A DNA stretch of 64,000 nt from NCBI RefSeq assembly GCF_002188465.1, contig NZ_NINW01000033.1, forward strand, positions 1-64,000, in the 5' to 3' direction. Positions 52,162-60,104 of the stretch are shown one piece after another. How positions within the stretch are numbered: the stretch's first letter is position 1; each line of letters opens with the position of its first letter. Source of the DNA: Pigmentiphaga sp. NML080357. GTDB taxonomy: Bacteria > Pseudomonadota > Gammaproteobacteria > Burkholderiales > Burkholderiaceae_B. Below the pieces are notes generated by a model. The model searched no databases. It worked only from the letters and a program-made list of their open reading frames with translations, and was not told where the DNA came from. The position numbers were made by a program, and so were the translations under genes.

Positions 52162-53610
52162 ATGCTGTCCGACAATCAATCTTACGCTGCCAATAAACGA
52201 TCTGATTCCAAGGCATCGGACCTGGATGCGGCTGTGCTCAGGATTCTTGCCGGTCTGTCGGACAATATCTCTATTCTCGATTCCGCGACCGCCGGCCCGC
52301 GCTACCAGGAAGACTGGTCCGGCGCCTTTGGCGCCCGTTCCCCGGTCGTACGGCCGCGCACGGTCGCCGCCTTGGCGGAGGCGGTACGGCGACTGCATGA
52401 GGCAGGCATGCGCATGGTGGCCCAGGGCGGAATGAGCGGACTCGTGGGCGGCGGCGCGCCCATGCAAGACGAGGTGGTGATCTCGCTCGAGCTGCTGAAC
52501 CGGATCGAGGCCTGCGATCTCTACGGCGCCACCATGACGGTACAGGCCGGCGCCACACTGCAGGCGGTGCAAGAGGAGGCCGAGCGGCATGGGTTGTTCT
52601 ACCCCGTCGATCTCGGTAGCCGGGGCAGTTGCACCGTGGGAGGCAACATCGCAACCAACGCCGGCGGCAACCGCGTCCTGCAGTACGGCATGACCCGCGC
52701 CTCGGTGCTCGGCCTGGAGGTGGTCTTGCCCGATGGCCGGCTCGTCTCGCGCATGGGCCGCGTGGCGAAAGACAACGCAGGCTACGATCTCAAGCAATTG
52801 TTCATCGGTTCGGAAGGCACGCTGGGCATCGTCGCGCGCGCGGTGCTCAAGCTCCAGCCCCTGCCCCGCCAGAGGTTCACGGTCGCGCTGGGCGTGGAAG
52901 AACTGGACCAGGTGCTGCGCGCGCTGGCGGCCTGCCGCGGCCAGTTCGGCCCCATGCTGACTTCGTTCGAGGTCATGTGGCGCGATTTCGTCGACTTCGT
53001 CGCGCGTGAATTGGGCATCGGGCGCGATCCCTTCGGCGGCCGATGCGGCTACGTGGTGCTGCTCGAACTCTCCTGCTACGACCGCCAACCCGAACGCGAC
53101 GAGGCGCGCGTCATGGATGCGCTGGAGGATCTCTCGGCCTCGCTGTCCACCCAGCACGTGGTCATCGCCAAGTCGCTGTCCGAAGCCGCGGAGCTCTGGC
53201 GCATGCGCGACGCCTCGGGCGAGGCGGCCCGGCATCTCGGCCCCTACCTTTCATTCGACGTCAGCATACCGACCAGCGAACTGCAGGACTGCCTGCCTCG
53301 CATCTACGCCGGGCTGGATGCCATCGATCCGGCAATGCGCCGCCTCACCTACGGCCACCTGGGCGACGGCAATGTGCATCTGCTGGTCGGCTGCCAAGGG
53401 TCGCCGGCCGACGGCGTCGAGAACCTGGTCTATCGCGAGGTGATGCGCAGCGGCGGCTCGATCTCCGCCGAGCACGGCATCGGCCTGGAGAAGAGCCAGA
53501 GTTTCCAGCGGTTGTATCCGGCCGCCGAACTCGATGCCATGCGCCGCGTCAAGCGCGCCTTCGACCCCGGGGCCCTGCTCGGCAGGGACCGCATTTTCGG
53601 ACTGCCCTGA
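52162..53610 (+). CDS. FAD-linked oxidase (D-2-hydroxyacid dehydrogenase/GlcD type)
   Basis: VAO/PCMH flavoprotein of 482 residues that oxidises a D-2-hydroxyacid or related substrate. N-terminal FAD domain (about 60-240: VVAQGGMSGLVGGGAP, GSRGSCTVGGNIATNAGGNRVLQYGMTR, GSEGTLGIVARAVLKL) and C-terminal cap with YGHLGDGNVHLLVG and EHGIGLEKSQSF, as in D-lactate, glycolate and D-2-hydroxyglutarate dehydrogenases. First gene of the GntR-regulated cluster. Exact substrate unknown; no GlcE/GlcF partners are adjacent. Confidence 0.9.
   Translation: MLSDNQSYAANKRSDSKASDLDAAVLRILAGLSDNISILDSATAGPRYQEDWSGAFGARSPVVRPRTVAALAEAVRRLHEAGMRMVAQGGMSGLVGGGAPMQDEVVISLELLNRIEACDLYGATMTVQAGATLQAVQEEAERHGLFYPVDLGSRGSCTVGGNIATNAGGNRVLQYGMTRASVLGLEVVLPDGRLVSRMGRVAKDNAGYDLKQLFIGSEGTLGIVARAVLKLQPLPRQRFTVALGVEELDQVLRALAACRGQFGPMLTSFEVMWRDFVDFVARELGIGRDPFGGRCGYVVLLELSCYDRQPERDEARVMDALEDLSASLSTQHVVIAKSLSEAAELWRMRDASGEAARHLGPYLSFDVSIPTSELQDCLPRIYAGLDAIDPAMRRLTYGHLGDGNVHLLVGCQGSPADGVENLVYREVMRSGGSISAEHGIGLEKSQSFQRLYPAAELDAMRRVKRAFDPGALLGRDRIFGLP
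52165..52175. promoter_or_regulatory. GntR/FCD operator copy 3 (at the oxidase start codon)
   Basis: CTGTCCGACAA directly follows the ATG at 52162 and encodes residues 2-5 (LSDN). Identical to copy 2. Confidence 0.55.
52255..52265. promoter_or_regulatory. GntR/FCD operator copy 4 (inside the oxidase gene)
   Basis: CTGTCGGACAA, about 90 bp into the gene, again in the LSDN reading. One base differs from copies 2 and 3 and keeps the symmetry. An intragenic site could support looping or a roadblock. Confidence 0.5.
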
Positions 53611-53643
53611 CCTCTTCTCCCACCCGCAACGCCTGGAGCCGCC

Positions 53644-54603
53644 ATGATCCATGCCATCTTCGTCCGCGCCGCACGACTCGGCGCCTGTCTGTCCCTGGCC
53701 TGCGCCGCGTCGCTGGCCCATGCCCAGCCGACCTACAAGGTGGCCATCGCGCAATTCGGCCCCGACCACACGCTGGACACGCTGGTCTCGAGTTTCAAGA
53801 AAGAGCTCGCGAGCCAGGGGCTGAAGGTGACCTACGACGAGGGTCACGTGAATTTCGACCGGTCGCTCGCGCCGCAATTGCTGAACCGGCAGGCTGCCGG
53901 CAAGCCGGACCTGATGCTCACCATCACCACGCCGCTCACGCAAACGGCCAAGCAGGTGCTGGCCAACCGCAGCTTTCCCATCGTGTTCGGCGCGGTGGCC
54001 AATCCCGTGGCGGCGAAACTGGTGCCGTCGTGGGACCGTGGTGACACCCTCATGACTGGCGGCTCCAACCTGCCCAACATGGACGCCTCCGTGGGCTTCA
54101 TCAAGCAGCTCACCCCCGGTGTCAAGCGCCTGGGATTCATCTACAACCCTGGCGACGACGCCGACCTGGGCTTTTTGAATGCGCTCGAGAAAGTCGTAGG
54201 CAAGTACGGCCTCTCGCTCGTGAAGGTGGGCGTGGACAATGCCAACGACATCCCGACCCGCGTCGCCTCGCTGCAGGGCCGGGCCGATGCCCTCATGGTC
54301 CCCGCCTCCAGCATGCTGATCCCGGCGGCCGCCGCCATCGCGTCGGTCACCAGCCGGATCAAGCTGCCGACCTACAGCCCCAACGTCGACAACGTGGCGC
54401 AGCACCATTTCCTGGCCGCCATGACGGTCGAGTACGAAAGCCTGGGCGTGAACGCGGGACGGATCGCCGCCGACGTGTTGCGCGGCAAGAAGCCCGCGGA
54501 CATCCCCATTTCCGTCCCGTCGGTCGAAGACCATGCAGTCAGGATCAGCGGCCGCCGGCTCAAGGCGCTCGGCATCGCCTTGCCGGACTCGCTCAAGAAC
54601 TGA
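53644..54603 (+). CDS. ABC transporter substrate-binding protein (TrpX-like)
   Basis: Periplasmic binding protein of 319 residues, PF04392 type, with signal peptide to about residue 27 (ASLAHAQ). The fold is that of TrpX/DUF534 proteins: YKVAIAQFGPDHTLDTLVSSFKKEL near the start, then PIVFGAVANPVAAKLV and LGFIYNPGDDADLGFL. Such systems import aromatic or related amino-acid-like compounds. Second gene of the GntR-controlled cluster; ATPase and permease follow. Confidence 0.88.
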   Translation: MIHAIFVRAARLGACLSLACAASLAHAQPTYKVAIAQFGPDHTLDTLVSSFKKELASQGLKVTYDEGHVNFDRSLAPQLLNRQAAGKPDLMLTITTPLTQTAKQVLANRSFPIVFGAVANPVAAKLVPSWDRGDTLMTGGSNLPNMDASVGFIKQLTPGVKRLGFIYNPGDDADLGFLNALEKVVGKYGLSLVKVGVDNANDIPTRVASLQGRADALMVPASSMLIPAAAAIASVTSRIKLPTYSPNVDNVAQHHFLAAMTVEYESLGVNAGRIAADVLRGKKPADIPISVPSVEDHAVRISGRRLKALGIALPDSLKN

Positions 54604-54639
54604 ACTGCGTCGTCGATTGAGCCGCGCCGGAGTCCCCGC

Positions 54640-55425
54640 ATGATCGAGCTCGAAGACATCGATGTCGTGTTCTATCCAGGCACGCCGGACGAACGCATCG
54701 CGCTTGACCGCCTGGATCTTTCCCTCGACGATGGCAGTTTCTGCGTGGTCGTGGGCACCAACGGCGCCGGCAAGAGCACCTTGCTTAACGTTCTTGCGGG
54801 CGCCATCCGGCCTCGCCAGGGCCGCACGGTGATCGACGGCACGGACGTGTCGTCCTGGCCGGTGCACCGGCGCGCGCAATGGGTATCGCGCGTGTTCCAG
54901 GACCCCATGGTGGGCACCGCGCCGGCTTTGTCCATCGAGGAGAACCTCGCCTTCGCCGCCATGCGGGGCCGCAGGCGTGGACTGCGCATGGCGCTGAACC
55001 ACCAGAAACGGGCGCGCTTTCGCGACGAGCTGGCGCGCTTCGGACTAGGCCTGGAAAACCGCATGGGTGCAGCCGCGGGCCTGTTGTCGGGCGGGCAACG
55101 CCAGGTGCTGGCGCTCCTGATGGCCGCCCTGAACCGTCCGCGCGTCCTGCTGCTGGACGAACATACGGCGGCACTGGATCCGCGCACCGCGCAGCTGGTC
55201 ATGGAGGCGACCCGGCGCATCGTGGCCGAGCATCGCCTCACCACGCTCATGATCACTCACAACATGGCCCATGCCCTGGAATACGGAGATCGCCTGCTGA
55301 TGATGGAATGCGGCCGCGTCAAGCTCGACATCGCGCGTGAAGAGAAACGCCGGCTTAGCGTGGCCGACCTGGTGCAGCGCTTCGGCGGCGCCAGCGACCA
55401 GATACTGCTGCAGGCCAACGCATGA
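54640..55425 (+). CDS. ABC transporter ATP-binding protein (TrpZ-like)
   Basis: Cytoplasmic ATPase of 261 residues: Walker A VVGTNGAGKSTLLN, Q-loop RVFQDPMVGTAP, signature LLSGGQRQVLALLMA, Walker B RVLLLDEHTAALD and switch His in MITHNMAHAL. Energises the importer with the preceding binding protein and the following permease; the order SBP-ATPase-permease with short gaps is a normal operon. Confidence 0.93.
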   Translation: MIELEDIDVVFYPGTPDERIALDRLDLSLDDGSFCVVVGTNGAGKSTLLNVLAGAIRPRQGRTVIDGTDVSSWPVHRRAQWVSRVFQDPMVGTAPALSIEENLAFAAMRGRRRGLRMALNHQKRARFRDELARFGLGLENRMGAAAGLLSGGQRQVLALLMAALNRPRVLLLDEHTAALDPRTAQLVMEATRRIVAEHRLTTLMITHNMAHALEYGDRLLMMECGRVKLDIAREEKRRLSVADLVQRFGGASDQILLQANA

Positions 55426-55483
55426 ACGCATCCCGCCCCACGTCATTCGACCTTGCGCGGGCCGCCGCCCGCCGGAGCAGCCC

Positions 55484-56368
55484 GTGGAAGTCCTGAACAC
55501 CTTCTACCATCTCATTCCCATCACGGCGGTACAGGGATTGCTGTACGCCTTCGTGGCCATGGGAGTCATGATTCCGTTCCGCTTGCTGAACGTCCCCGAC
55601 CTGACGGCCGAAGGGGCCTTTCCGCTGGGCGGCTGCCTGATCGCGGCGCTCATCACCGCAGGACTGCATCCTTTCCTCGGCACCCTGCTCGCGGCCGCCG
55701 CAGGATTCCTGGCCGGCGCCGTGACCGCGCTCATCCACCTGAAATTCCGCGTGCATTCGCTGCTGGCCGGCATTCTCACCATCACGATGCTGTGGAGCGT
55801 CAACCTGCGGCTGATGGGCAAGCCCAACACGCCGCTGTTCGGCCTGCCCAATCTTTACGATTGGATAGATCCGGCCATCATGCAAAGCCTCGCCCTGCAG
55901 GGCGGCTTGCTGGCCGCGGCCCTGGCGGTACTGGTGCTGGCATTGTGGTGGGGGCTGCACACCGACGTCGGCCTGGCGCTGCGCGGCGTAGGCGCCAATA
56001 GCCAGCTGGCGCCGGCCCTGGCGGTGAACTCGACCCGCTACATCGTCGTCGGCCTGGGACTGGCCAACGCCATCACCGCCGCCGCCGGCGCCCTGCTGGC
56101 GCAAAGCCAGGGCTACGGCGACGTCAACATGGGCTTCGGCATGCTGATCAACGGCCTGGCGGCGCTCATCATCGGCCGCCGCACCTTGCTGAGGCAATTG
56201 TGCGCGCCCGTGGTCGGCTCGCTGCTGTACTACCAGCTCAGCTCGCTGGTGCTTTCGTTCGGCCTGGTGCCGTCCGACCTCAAGCTGGTCACCGGCCTGT
56301 TCGTCCTCATAACCATAGGTTGGCCCATCCTCAAAGGCCGCGCCCGCGCCGGCTCGATCGCAGGGTGA
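55484..56368 (+). CDS. ABC transporter permease (TrpY-like)
   Basis: Integral membrane permease of 294 residues with about eight hydrophobic segments (BPD_transp_2 type): NVPDLTAEGAFPLGGCLIAALITAG, VHSLLAGILTITMLWSVNLRLMGKPN, LRGVGANSQLAPALAVN. I use the GTG at 55484 (MEVLNTFYHLIP) with GGAG upstream because it opens directly into the first TM helix. Completes the importer; ends 28 bp before the dioxygenase. Confidence 0.88.
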   Translation: MEVLNTFYHLIPITAVQGLLYAFVAMGVMIPFRLLNVPDLTAEGAFPLGGCLIAALITAGLHPFLGTLLAAAAGFLAGAVTALIHLKFRVHSLLAGILTITMLWSVNLRLMGKPNTPLFGLPNLYDWIDPAIMQSLALQGGLLAAALAVLVLALWWGLHTDVGLALRGVGANSQLAPALAVNSTRYIVVGLGLANAITAAAGALLAQSQGYGDVNMGFGMLINGLAALIIGRRTLLRQLCAPVVGSLLYYQLSSLVLSFGLVPSDLKLVTGLFVLITIGWPILKGRARAGSIAG

Positions 56369-56396
56369 GCCTCACACCGCCAAACAGGAGCCACAC

Positions 56397-57404
56397 ATGA
56401 CGGAAACGCTGCAACAGCCCTATACCGGCCCGAGCGCCTGGACCCGCGCGCAGATGGAGGCCGACAAGAGCTGGATCTACACCTTGTCGCCGGCCGAGGT
56501 CGCCGAAATCAGGGCTGCCGTGGCGGTTGCCCGCGGCACGGGCAAGCCGCTCGAGGCCATCACGCGCGAGGATTTCCCGCTGGCCACGCTGCCCCGGCGC
56601 CTGGACGCTCTGGGCGAGGAACTGGAGAATGGCCGCGGCTTCGAGATGTGGCGAGGCCTGCCGGTCGACGAATGGAGCATCGAAGAGCGTAGCGTGGCCT
56701 ATTGGGGCCTGGGCCTGTACCTCGGCACCGCGGTCGTCCAGAACGCGCGCGGCGAACTGTTCGGCCACGTGCGCGACACGACGGCCGGCGCCGATCCGCA
56801 AACCAACGCCAATACCCGCTTCTACCATACCAACCGGGCCGCCCCTTTCCATGTCGACGGCGCCGATATCGTCGGCCTGATGTGCGTGCGCACCGCCAAG
56901 GCCGGCGGCGCGAGCCTGGTGGTCAGTTCAACCAGCATCTATAACGCGCTCCTGCGCGATCATCCCGACGTGATCCCGCTGCTGTACCAGCCTCTTTGGT
57001 TCGACCATCGTGGCGAACGCAATGCGGTCACCGGCAAGCCCTACTGGGTCACGTCCATCTGCGGCTGGACCCACGGCAAGCTGTCGATGATGTACCTGCG
57101 CAACTTCATCGAGTCGGCCCAGCGCTACGAAGGTGCGCCGCCCCTCACGGAAGGCCACAGGCGCCTGCTGGACCTGATCGACCACTACGCCGAATCGCCC
57201 GAGCTGTGCCTGTCCATGGCCTTCCTGCCTGGCGACATCCAATGGCTGAACAATCACGTGACGCTGCATTCGCGCACGGAGTTCACGGACTGGGAAGAGG
57301 AGGACAAGAAGCGATGGCTGATGCGGCTGTGGCTGAACCGGCATGAACGCAACCGCTTCACCGAAACCTACGGCTACTACGGGATCGCGCCCGACGCCAG
57401 GTAG
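56397..57404 (+). CDS. TauD/TfdA-family 2-oxoglutarate dioxygenase
   Basis: Non-haem iron oxygenase of 335 residues. Iron ligands are H152 and D154 in FYHTNRAAPFHVDGADIVGL and the distal His in NNHVTLHSRTEF, with the 2OG-binding Arg near KRWLMRLWLNRHERN. The family hydroxylates taurine, phenoxyacetates, gamma-butyrobetaine and others; which applies here is open. Last gene of the GntR-controlled cluster, so it probably acts on the compound brought in by the ABC system. Confidence 0.9.
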   Translation: MTETLQQPYTGPSAWTRAQMEADKSWIYTLSPAEVAEIRAAVAVARGTGKPLEAITREDFPLATLPRRLDALGEELENGRGFEMWRGLPVDEWSIEERSVAYWGLGLYLGTAVVQNARGELFGHVRDTTAGADPQTNANTRFYHTNRAAPFHVDGADIVGLMCVRTAKAGGASLVVSSTSIYNALLRDHPDVIPLLYQPLWFDHRGERNAVTGKPYWVTSICGWTHGKLSMMYLRNFIESAQRYEGAPPLTEGHRRLLDLIDHYAESPELCLSMAFLPGDIQWLNNHVTLHSRTEFTDWEEEDKKRWLMRLWLNRHERNRFTETYGYYGIAPDAR

Positions 57405-57422
57405 CTTTTCGGCGGCGCGCCG

Positions 57423-58367
57423 CTAGCGGGCGCCGCGCTGCGCCCCCTCCCCCAGCGCCGCGCCGCAGTGCTTGCAGTAGTTGGCGTCGTGGTCCAGCCC
57501 GGGCGTCAGGCAAGCCGGGCACGTGCGGACCTTGCCCTGGCGGCGCGCGCTTTCCGCCAGCGTCATTTCCATCGTGAAGATGCCCGTGGGCACGGCGAGT
57601 ATTCCCCAGCCCAGCAGCATCATGATGGAGGCGATGAAGCGGCCCAGCGGCGTATGCGGAGTGATGTCGCCGAACCCCACCGTCGCGATGGTGGAGATGG
57701 CCCAGTAGACTCCGGTCGGGATGCTGGTGAAGCCGTTGGCCGGCCCCTCCACCACGTACATGATCGTTCCCATGACCAGCACGATCAGCAACACGACCGA
57801 AAGAAAGACCATGACCTTGCGGGCGGACGCACGCAGCGCCCGGCCCAGCAGCACGTATTCCTCGGCGAACAGGCGCAGCTTGAAGACGCGGAATATCCGC
57901 AGCAGGCGCAGCACGCGGATGCCGATCAGGAAGGCCAGATTGGGCAGCAAGAGAGCCGCGTACGAAGGCAGGAACGCCAGCAGGTCGACCACGCCGTAGA
58001 AGCTCGACGCATAGCGCCAGGGATGCCGCACGCACAGCAGCCTCAGCACGTACTCCACCGTGAAGAGGACGGTAAAGGCCCATTCGAGGGCGCCGAACAG
58101 CGTGCCGAAGCGAACCGCCAGGTACTCCACGCTGTCGGCCATGACCACCGCCAGGCTGACGAGGATGATGAGGAAAAGAAGCTGGTCGAACCGACGCCCG
58201 GCTTCGGTGTCGGTCTCGAACATGATGGTGTACAGCCGCAGCCGCCACCCCTCGTCCGGCTTGCCGAACGCATCGGCCGAGGGATAGTTGCGCCTGGCCT
58301 TTCGGTGTTCCTGCGCCACGCTCGCTCCCGCGCCGGCCGCGGCCGAGTCGGCCTCTTCATCCGGCAC
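57423..58367 (-). CDS. Voltage-gated potassium channel with C-terminal zinc ribbon
   Basis: Kv-type ion channel of 314 residues: six TM helices (S1-S6, about 62-270), voltage-sensor S4 with regularly spaced arginines (RVLRLLRIFRVFKL, 151-164), pore with selectivity filter TVGFGD (229-234). After S6 comes a small Cys4 motif, C283-x2-C286...C298-x2-C301, a putative zinc ribbon. The ribbon could support assembly or metal/redox sensing. Ends 18 bp from the convergent dioxygenase gene. Confidence 0.92.
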   Translation of the reverse strand: MPDEEADSAAAGAGASVAQEHRKARRNYPSADAFGKPDEGWRLRLYTIMFETDTEAGRRFDQLLFLIILVSLAVVMADSVEYLAVRFGTLFGALEWAFTVLFTVEYVLRLLCVRHPWRYASSFYGVVDLLAFLPSYAALLLPNLAFLIGIRVLRLLRIFRVFKLRLFAEEYVLLGRALRASARKVMVFLSVVLLIVLVMGTIMYVVEGPANGFTSIPTGVYWAISTIATVGFGDITPHTPLGRFIASIMMLLGWGILAVPTGIFTMEMTLAESARRQGKVRTCPACLTPGLDHDANYCKHCGAALGEGAQRGAR

Positions 58368-58430
58368 CCCGAATCATAGGGGAACGCCGGGCCGCTCGCC
58401 AAGGCGCGGGGGAACAGTCCGCCCGGCTCC

Positions 58431-58763
58431 TTACCCCGCCATGCGTTCGCAAGCGTCCGCGCAGCTGCGGCAGTCCGCCGCACACTGGTCCATCCCGTCG
58501 AGCCTATCGCAGCTATCGGCGCACTGCCGGCAGATCGAGGCGCAGTCGGCGCACAGATGGCGGTGCTGGGGCACGCTGGACAACATGAAATGAGCGGCCG
58601 TGCGGCAGATCTCGGCGCAGGCGAGCATCAGCCGGAAATGCGGCGGTGCCACGTGCGCCCCGCCCCGCTCCAGGCAATGGTTCATGGCGGCGCCCATGCA
58701 TGATTGATAACAGCGCAGGCACGCGTCGACGCAAAGCTGCATTTCTTTCGATAGCGCGTTCAT
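58431..58763 (-). CDS. Four-helix bundle copper-storage protein (Csp3-like)
   Basis: A 110-residue cysteine-rich protein with 16 Cys, mostly in CxxC/CxxxC spacing along helices (CVDACLRCYQSC, CAEIC, CADCASICRQCADSC, CAADCRSCADAC). This is the Csp/DUF326 pattern that binds many Cu(I) ions inside a four-helix bundle. No signal peptide, so cytosolic as in Csp3. It has no copper exporter or regulator next to it; 63 bp from the K+ channel gene upstream region. Confidence 0.88.
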   Translation of the reverse strand: MNALSKEMQLCVDACLRCYQSCMGAAMNHCLERGGAHVAPPHFRLMLACAEICRTAAHFMLSSVPQHRHLCADCASICRQCADSCDRLDGMDQCAADCRSCADACERMAG

Positions 58764-58830
58764 CGTCCACCTCCAGGAATCGAATGCGCAGGCCTTGCGC
58801 GACCAGCAGGTTTCGTTCCTGTCGGCGGCC

Positions 58831-59733
58831 TCAGCCGGCCCCGTCCGACCGCGTCTCGATCAGCTTGACCAGGCTCGCGAGCGTGCGGTTCACCGGCGTC
58901 GGCACCCCCAGCTCGCGGCCTTTGCGGACGATGTAGCCGTTCAAGTGGTCGATCTCGCTGCGCTTGCCGCGCGCCAGGTCCTGCGCCGTCGAAGACAATT
59001 GAGTGGGCATGGTCTCGCTGATGCGCAGCACCGCCTCCCATGCGTTCCCGGGCACGGCCACGCCGAGCCTGCCGGCCACGGCCAGGCATTCGTCGACCAC
59101 GTCGCGCATGACGTCCAGGACGTCCGCGCCCTGGGCCAGGCGCCCATACGGCGTCTGCACGATGGCCGACAGCGCGTTGTAGGCGCAGTTGAGAATGAGC
59201 TTGGCCCACAGCTCGCCGATGGCGTTCTCCGACACCTCGGCGGGGATGCCGGCGGCACGCAGCGCCACGGCGACTTCCTCGCTGCGCGCCGAAGGCCCCA
59301 GCACCAGTTCGCCGCGGCCGTGATGCCGCACGTGTCCCGCTCCGGCCATTTCCACCGCCACGTAGACCACGGTCGGGATGACCGGCTGTGCCAGCAGCGC
59401 TTGCAGCCGCTCGGCATTGTCCACGCCGTTCTGCAGGCTCAGCACGACCGCATCTGACCGCAGGTGCGGGCGGATCAGCCGCCCCGCCTCTTCCGTATCG
59501 GTGGATTTCACGCAGAACAGGACGAGTTCCGCGTCGGCCACGCTCTCGGGACGTTCGCTGGCCGTCATCGGCAGGTGCCCCCGAAATGACTGCATGTCGA
59601 GCAGCAGCCCGTGCTGCCGTACGGCATCCATGTGCGCCGGCCGGCCGACCAGGACCACCGGATGCCCGGCCCGCGCCAGCATGCCGCCGTAGTAGCTGCC
59701 GACCGCGCCGGCCCCCATTACTGCAATGTTCAT
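58831..59733 (-). CDS. 2-dehydropantoate 2-reductase family protein
   Basis: NADPH-dependent ketopantoate-reductase-fold enzyme of 300 residues. Rossmann motif VMGAGAVGSYYGGML, FCVKSTDTEEA, LQNGVDNAERL, and the catalytic Lys region ELWAKLILNCAYNALSAIVQTPYGRL. PanE makes pantoate for coenzyme A, but Burkholderiales carry several paralogues acting on other 2-ketoacids; no other pantothenate genes are near. Confidence 0.88.
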   Translation of the reverse strand: MNIAVMGAGAVGSYYGGMLARAGHPVVLVGRPAHMDAVRQHGLLLDMQSFRGHLPMTASERPESVADAELVLFCVKSTDTEEAGRLIRPHLRSDAVVLSLQNGVDNAERLQALLAQPVIPTVVYVAVEMAGAGHVRHHGRGELVLGPSARSEEVAVALRAAGIPAEVSENAIGELWAKLILNCAYNALSAIVQTPYGRLAQGADVLDVMRDVVDECLAVAGRLGVAVPGNAWEAVLRISETMPTQLSSTAQDLARGKRSEIDHLNGYIVRKGRELGVPTPVNRTLASLVKLIETRSDGAG

Positions 59734-59834
59734 GTCTTCCCCTGAAACTGGAATGCAATGGTTCCGCGTGCAAGGCTACGCTTGCGCAGGGCAAGTGTAT
59801 TCCCGGGACCACACCTGGGGGCCCTCGCCGTTGC

Positions 59835-59864
59835 TTGCAATCCTGCCGCTTGATAGACTGTATA
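59835..59864 (+). promoter_or_regulatory. Possible sigma-70 promoter before leader ORF
   Basis: TTGCAA and TGTATA with an 18-bp spacer. The -10 area (TGTATATTAG) is AT-rich relative to the surroundings. Transcription would begin about 40 bp before the leader ORF. Confidence 0.4.
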
Positions 59865-59910
59865 TTAGGTTTTTCCCTTCCCCACCCTCGCCACTTCAAG
59901 GAGACGTCAA

Positions 59911-59961
59911 ATGTTGATCGCGCACATCGTCGTCTCCGGCATGATTCCGCGGCACCTCTAG
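59911..59961 (+). CDS. Candidate 16-residue leader peptide upstream of ABC exporter
   Basis: ATG at 59911 is preceded by AAGGAG (59898-59903) at 7-bp spacing, one of the best ribosome binding sites in the window. The product MLIAHIVVSGMIPRHL stops at TAG 59961. It lies 143 bp before the exporter gene, whose own start has no visible ribosome binding site. This suggests translational coupling or attenuation via the leader. No similarity to a known leader is claimed. Confidence 0.45.
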   Translation: MLIAHIVVSGMIPRHL

Positions 59962-59972
59962 TTCGCCGCTTC

Positions 59973-59994
59973 CGCAGGTCCCCCAACGCCTGCG
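59973..59994 (+). promoter_or_regulatory. Small hairpin behind the leader ORF
   Basis: CGCAGG and CCTGCG form a 6-bp stem around a 10-base loop, starting 11 bases after the leader stop codon. It could be part of an attenuator; no U-tract follows directly, the nearest T-run being at 60052-60058. Confidence 0.3.
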
Positions 59995-60104
59995 CACTCC
60001 CGGACGGTTCTTTTCCCCGCATGCCAAGGGGCGCGCGGCGGCTGTCTGTTCCTTTTTTCCGGACTCTGGAGACCCGGCTCCGCCGCGAGCACGGGCTGTC
60101 GCAA

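Larger units (their letters stand above)
59734..60104. other. 371-bp gap with promoter, leader ORF and hairpin before the ABC exporter gene
   Basis: This is the only gap above 300 bp. It holds a possible promoter (TTGCAA at 59835, TGTATA at 59859), a T-rich stretch, a strong ribosome binding site with a 16-codon ORF (59911-59961), and then about 140 bp with small hairpins and a T-run (60052-60058). No other coding is apparent. Confidence 0.6.
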
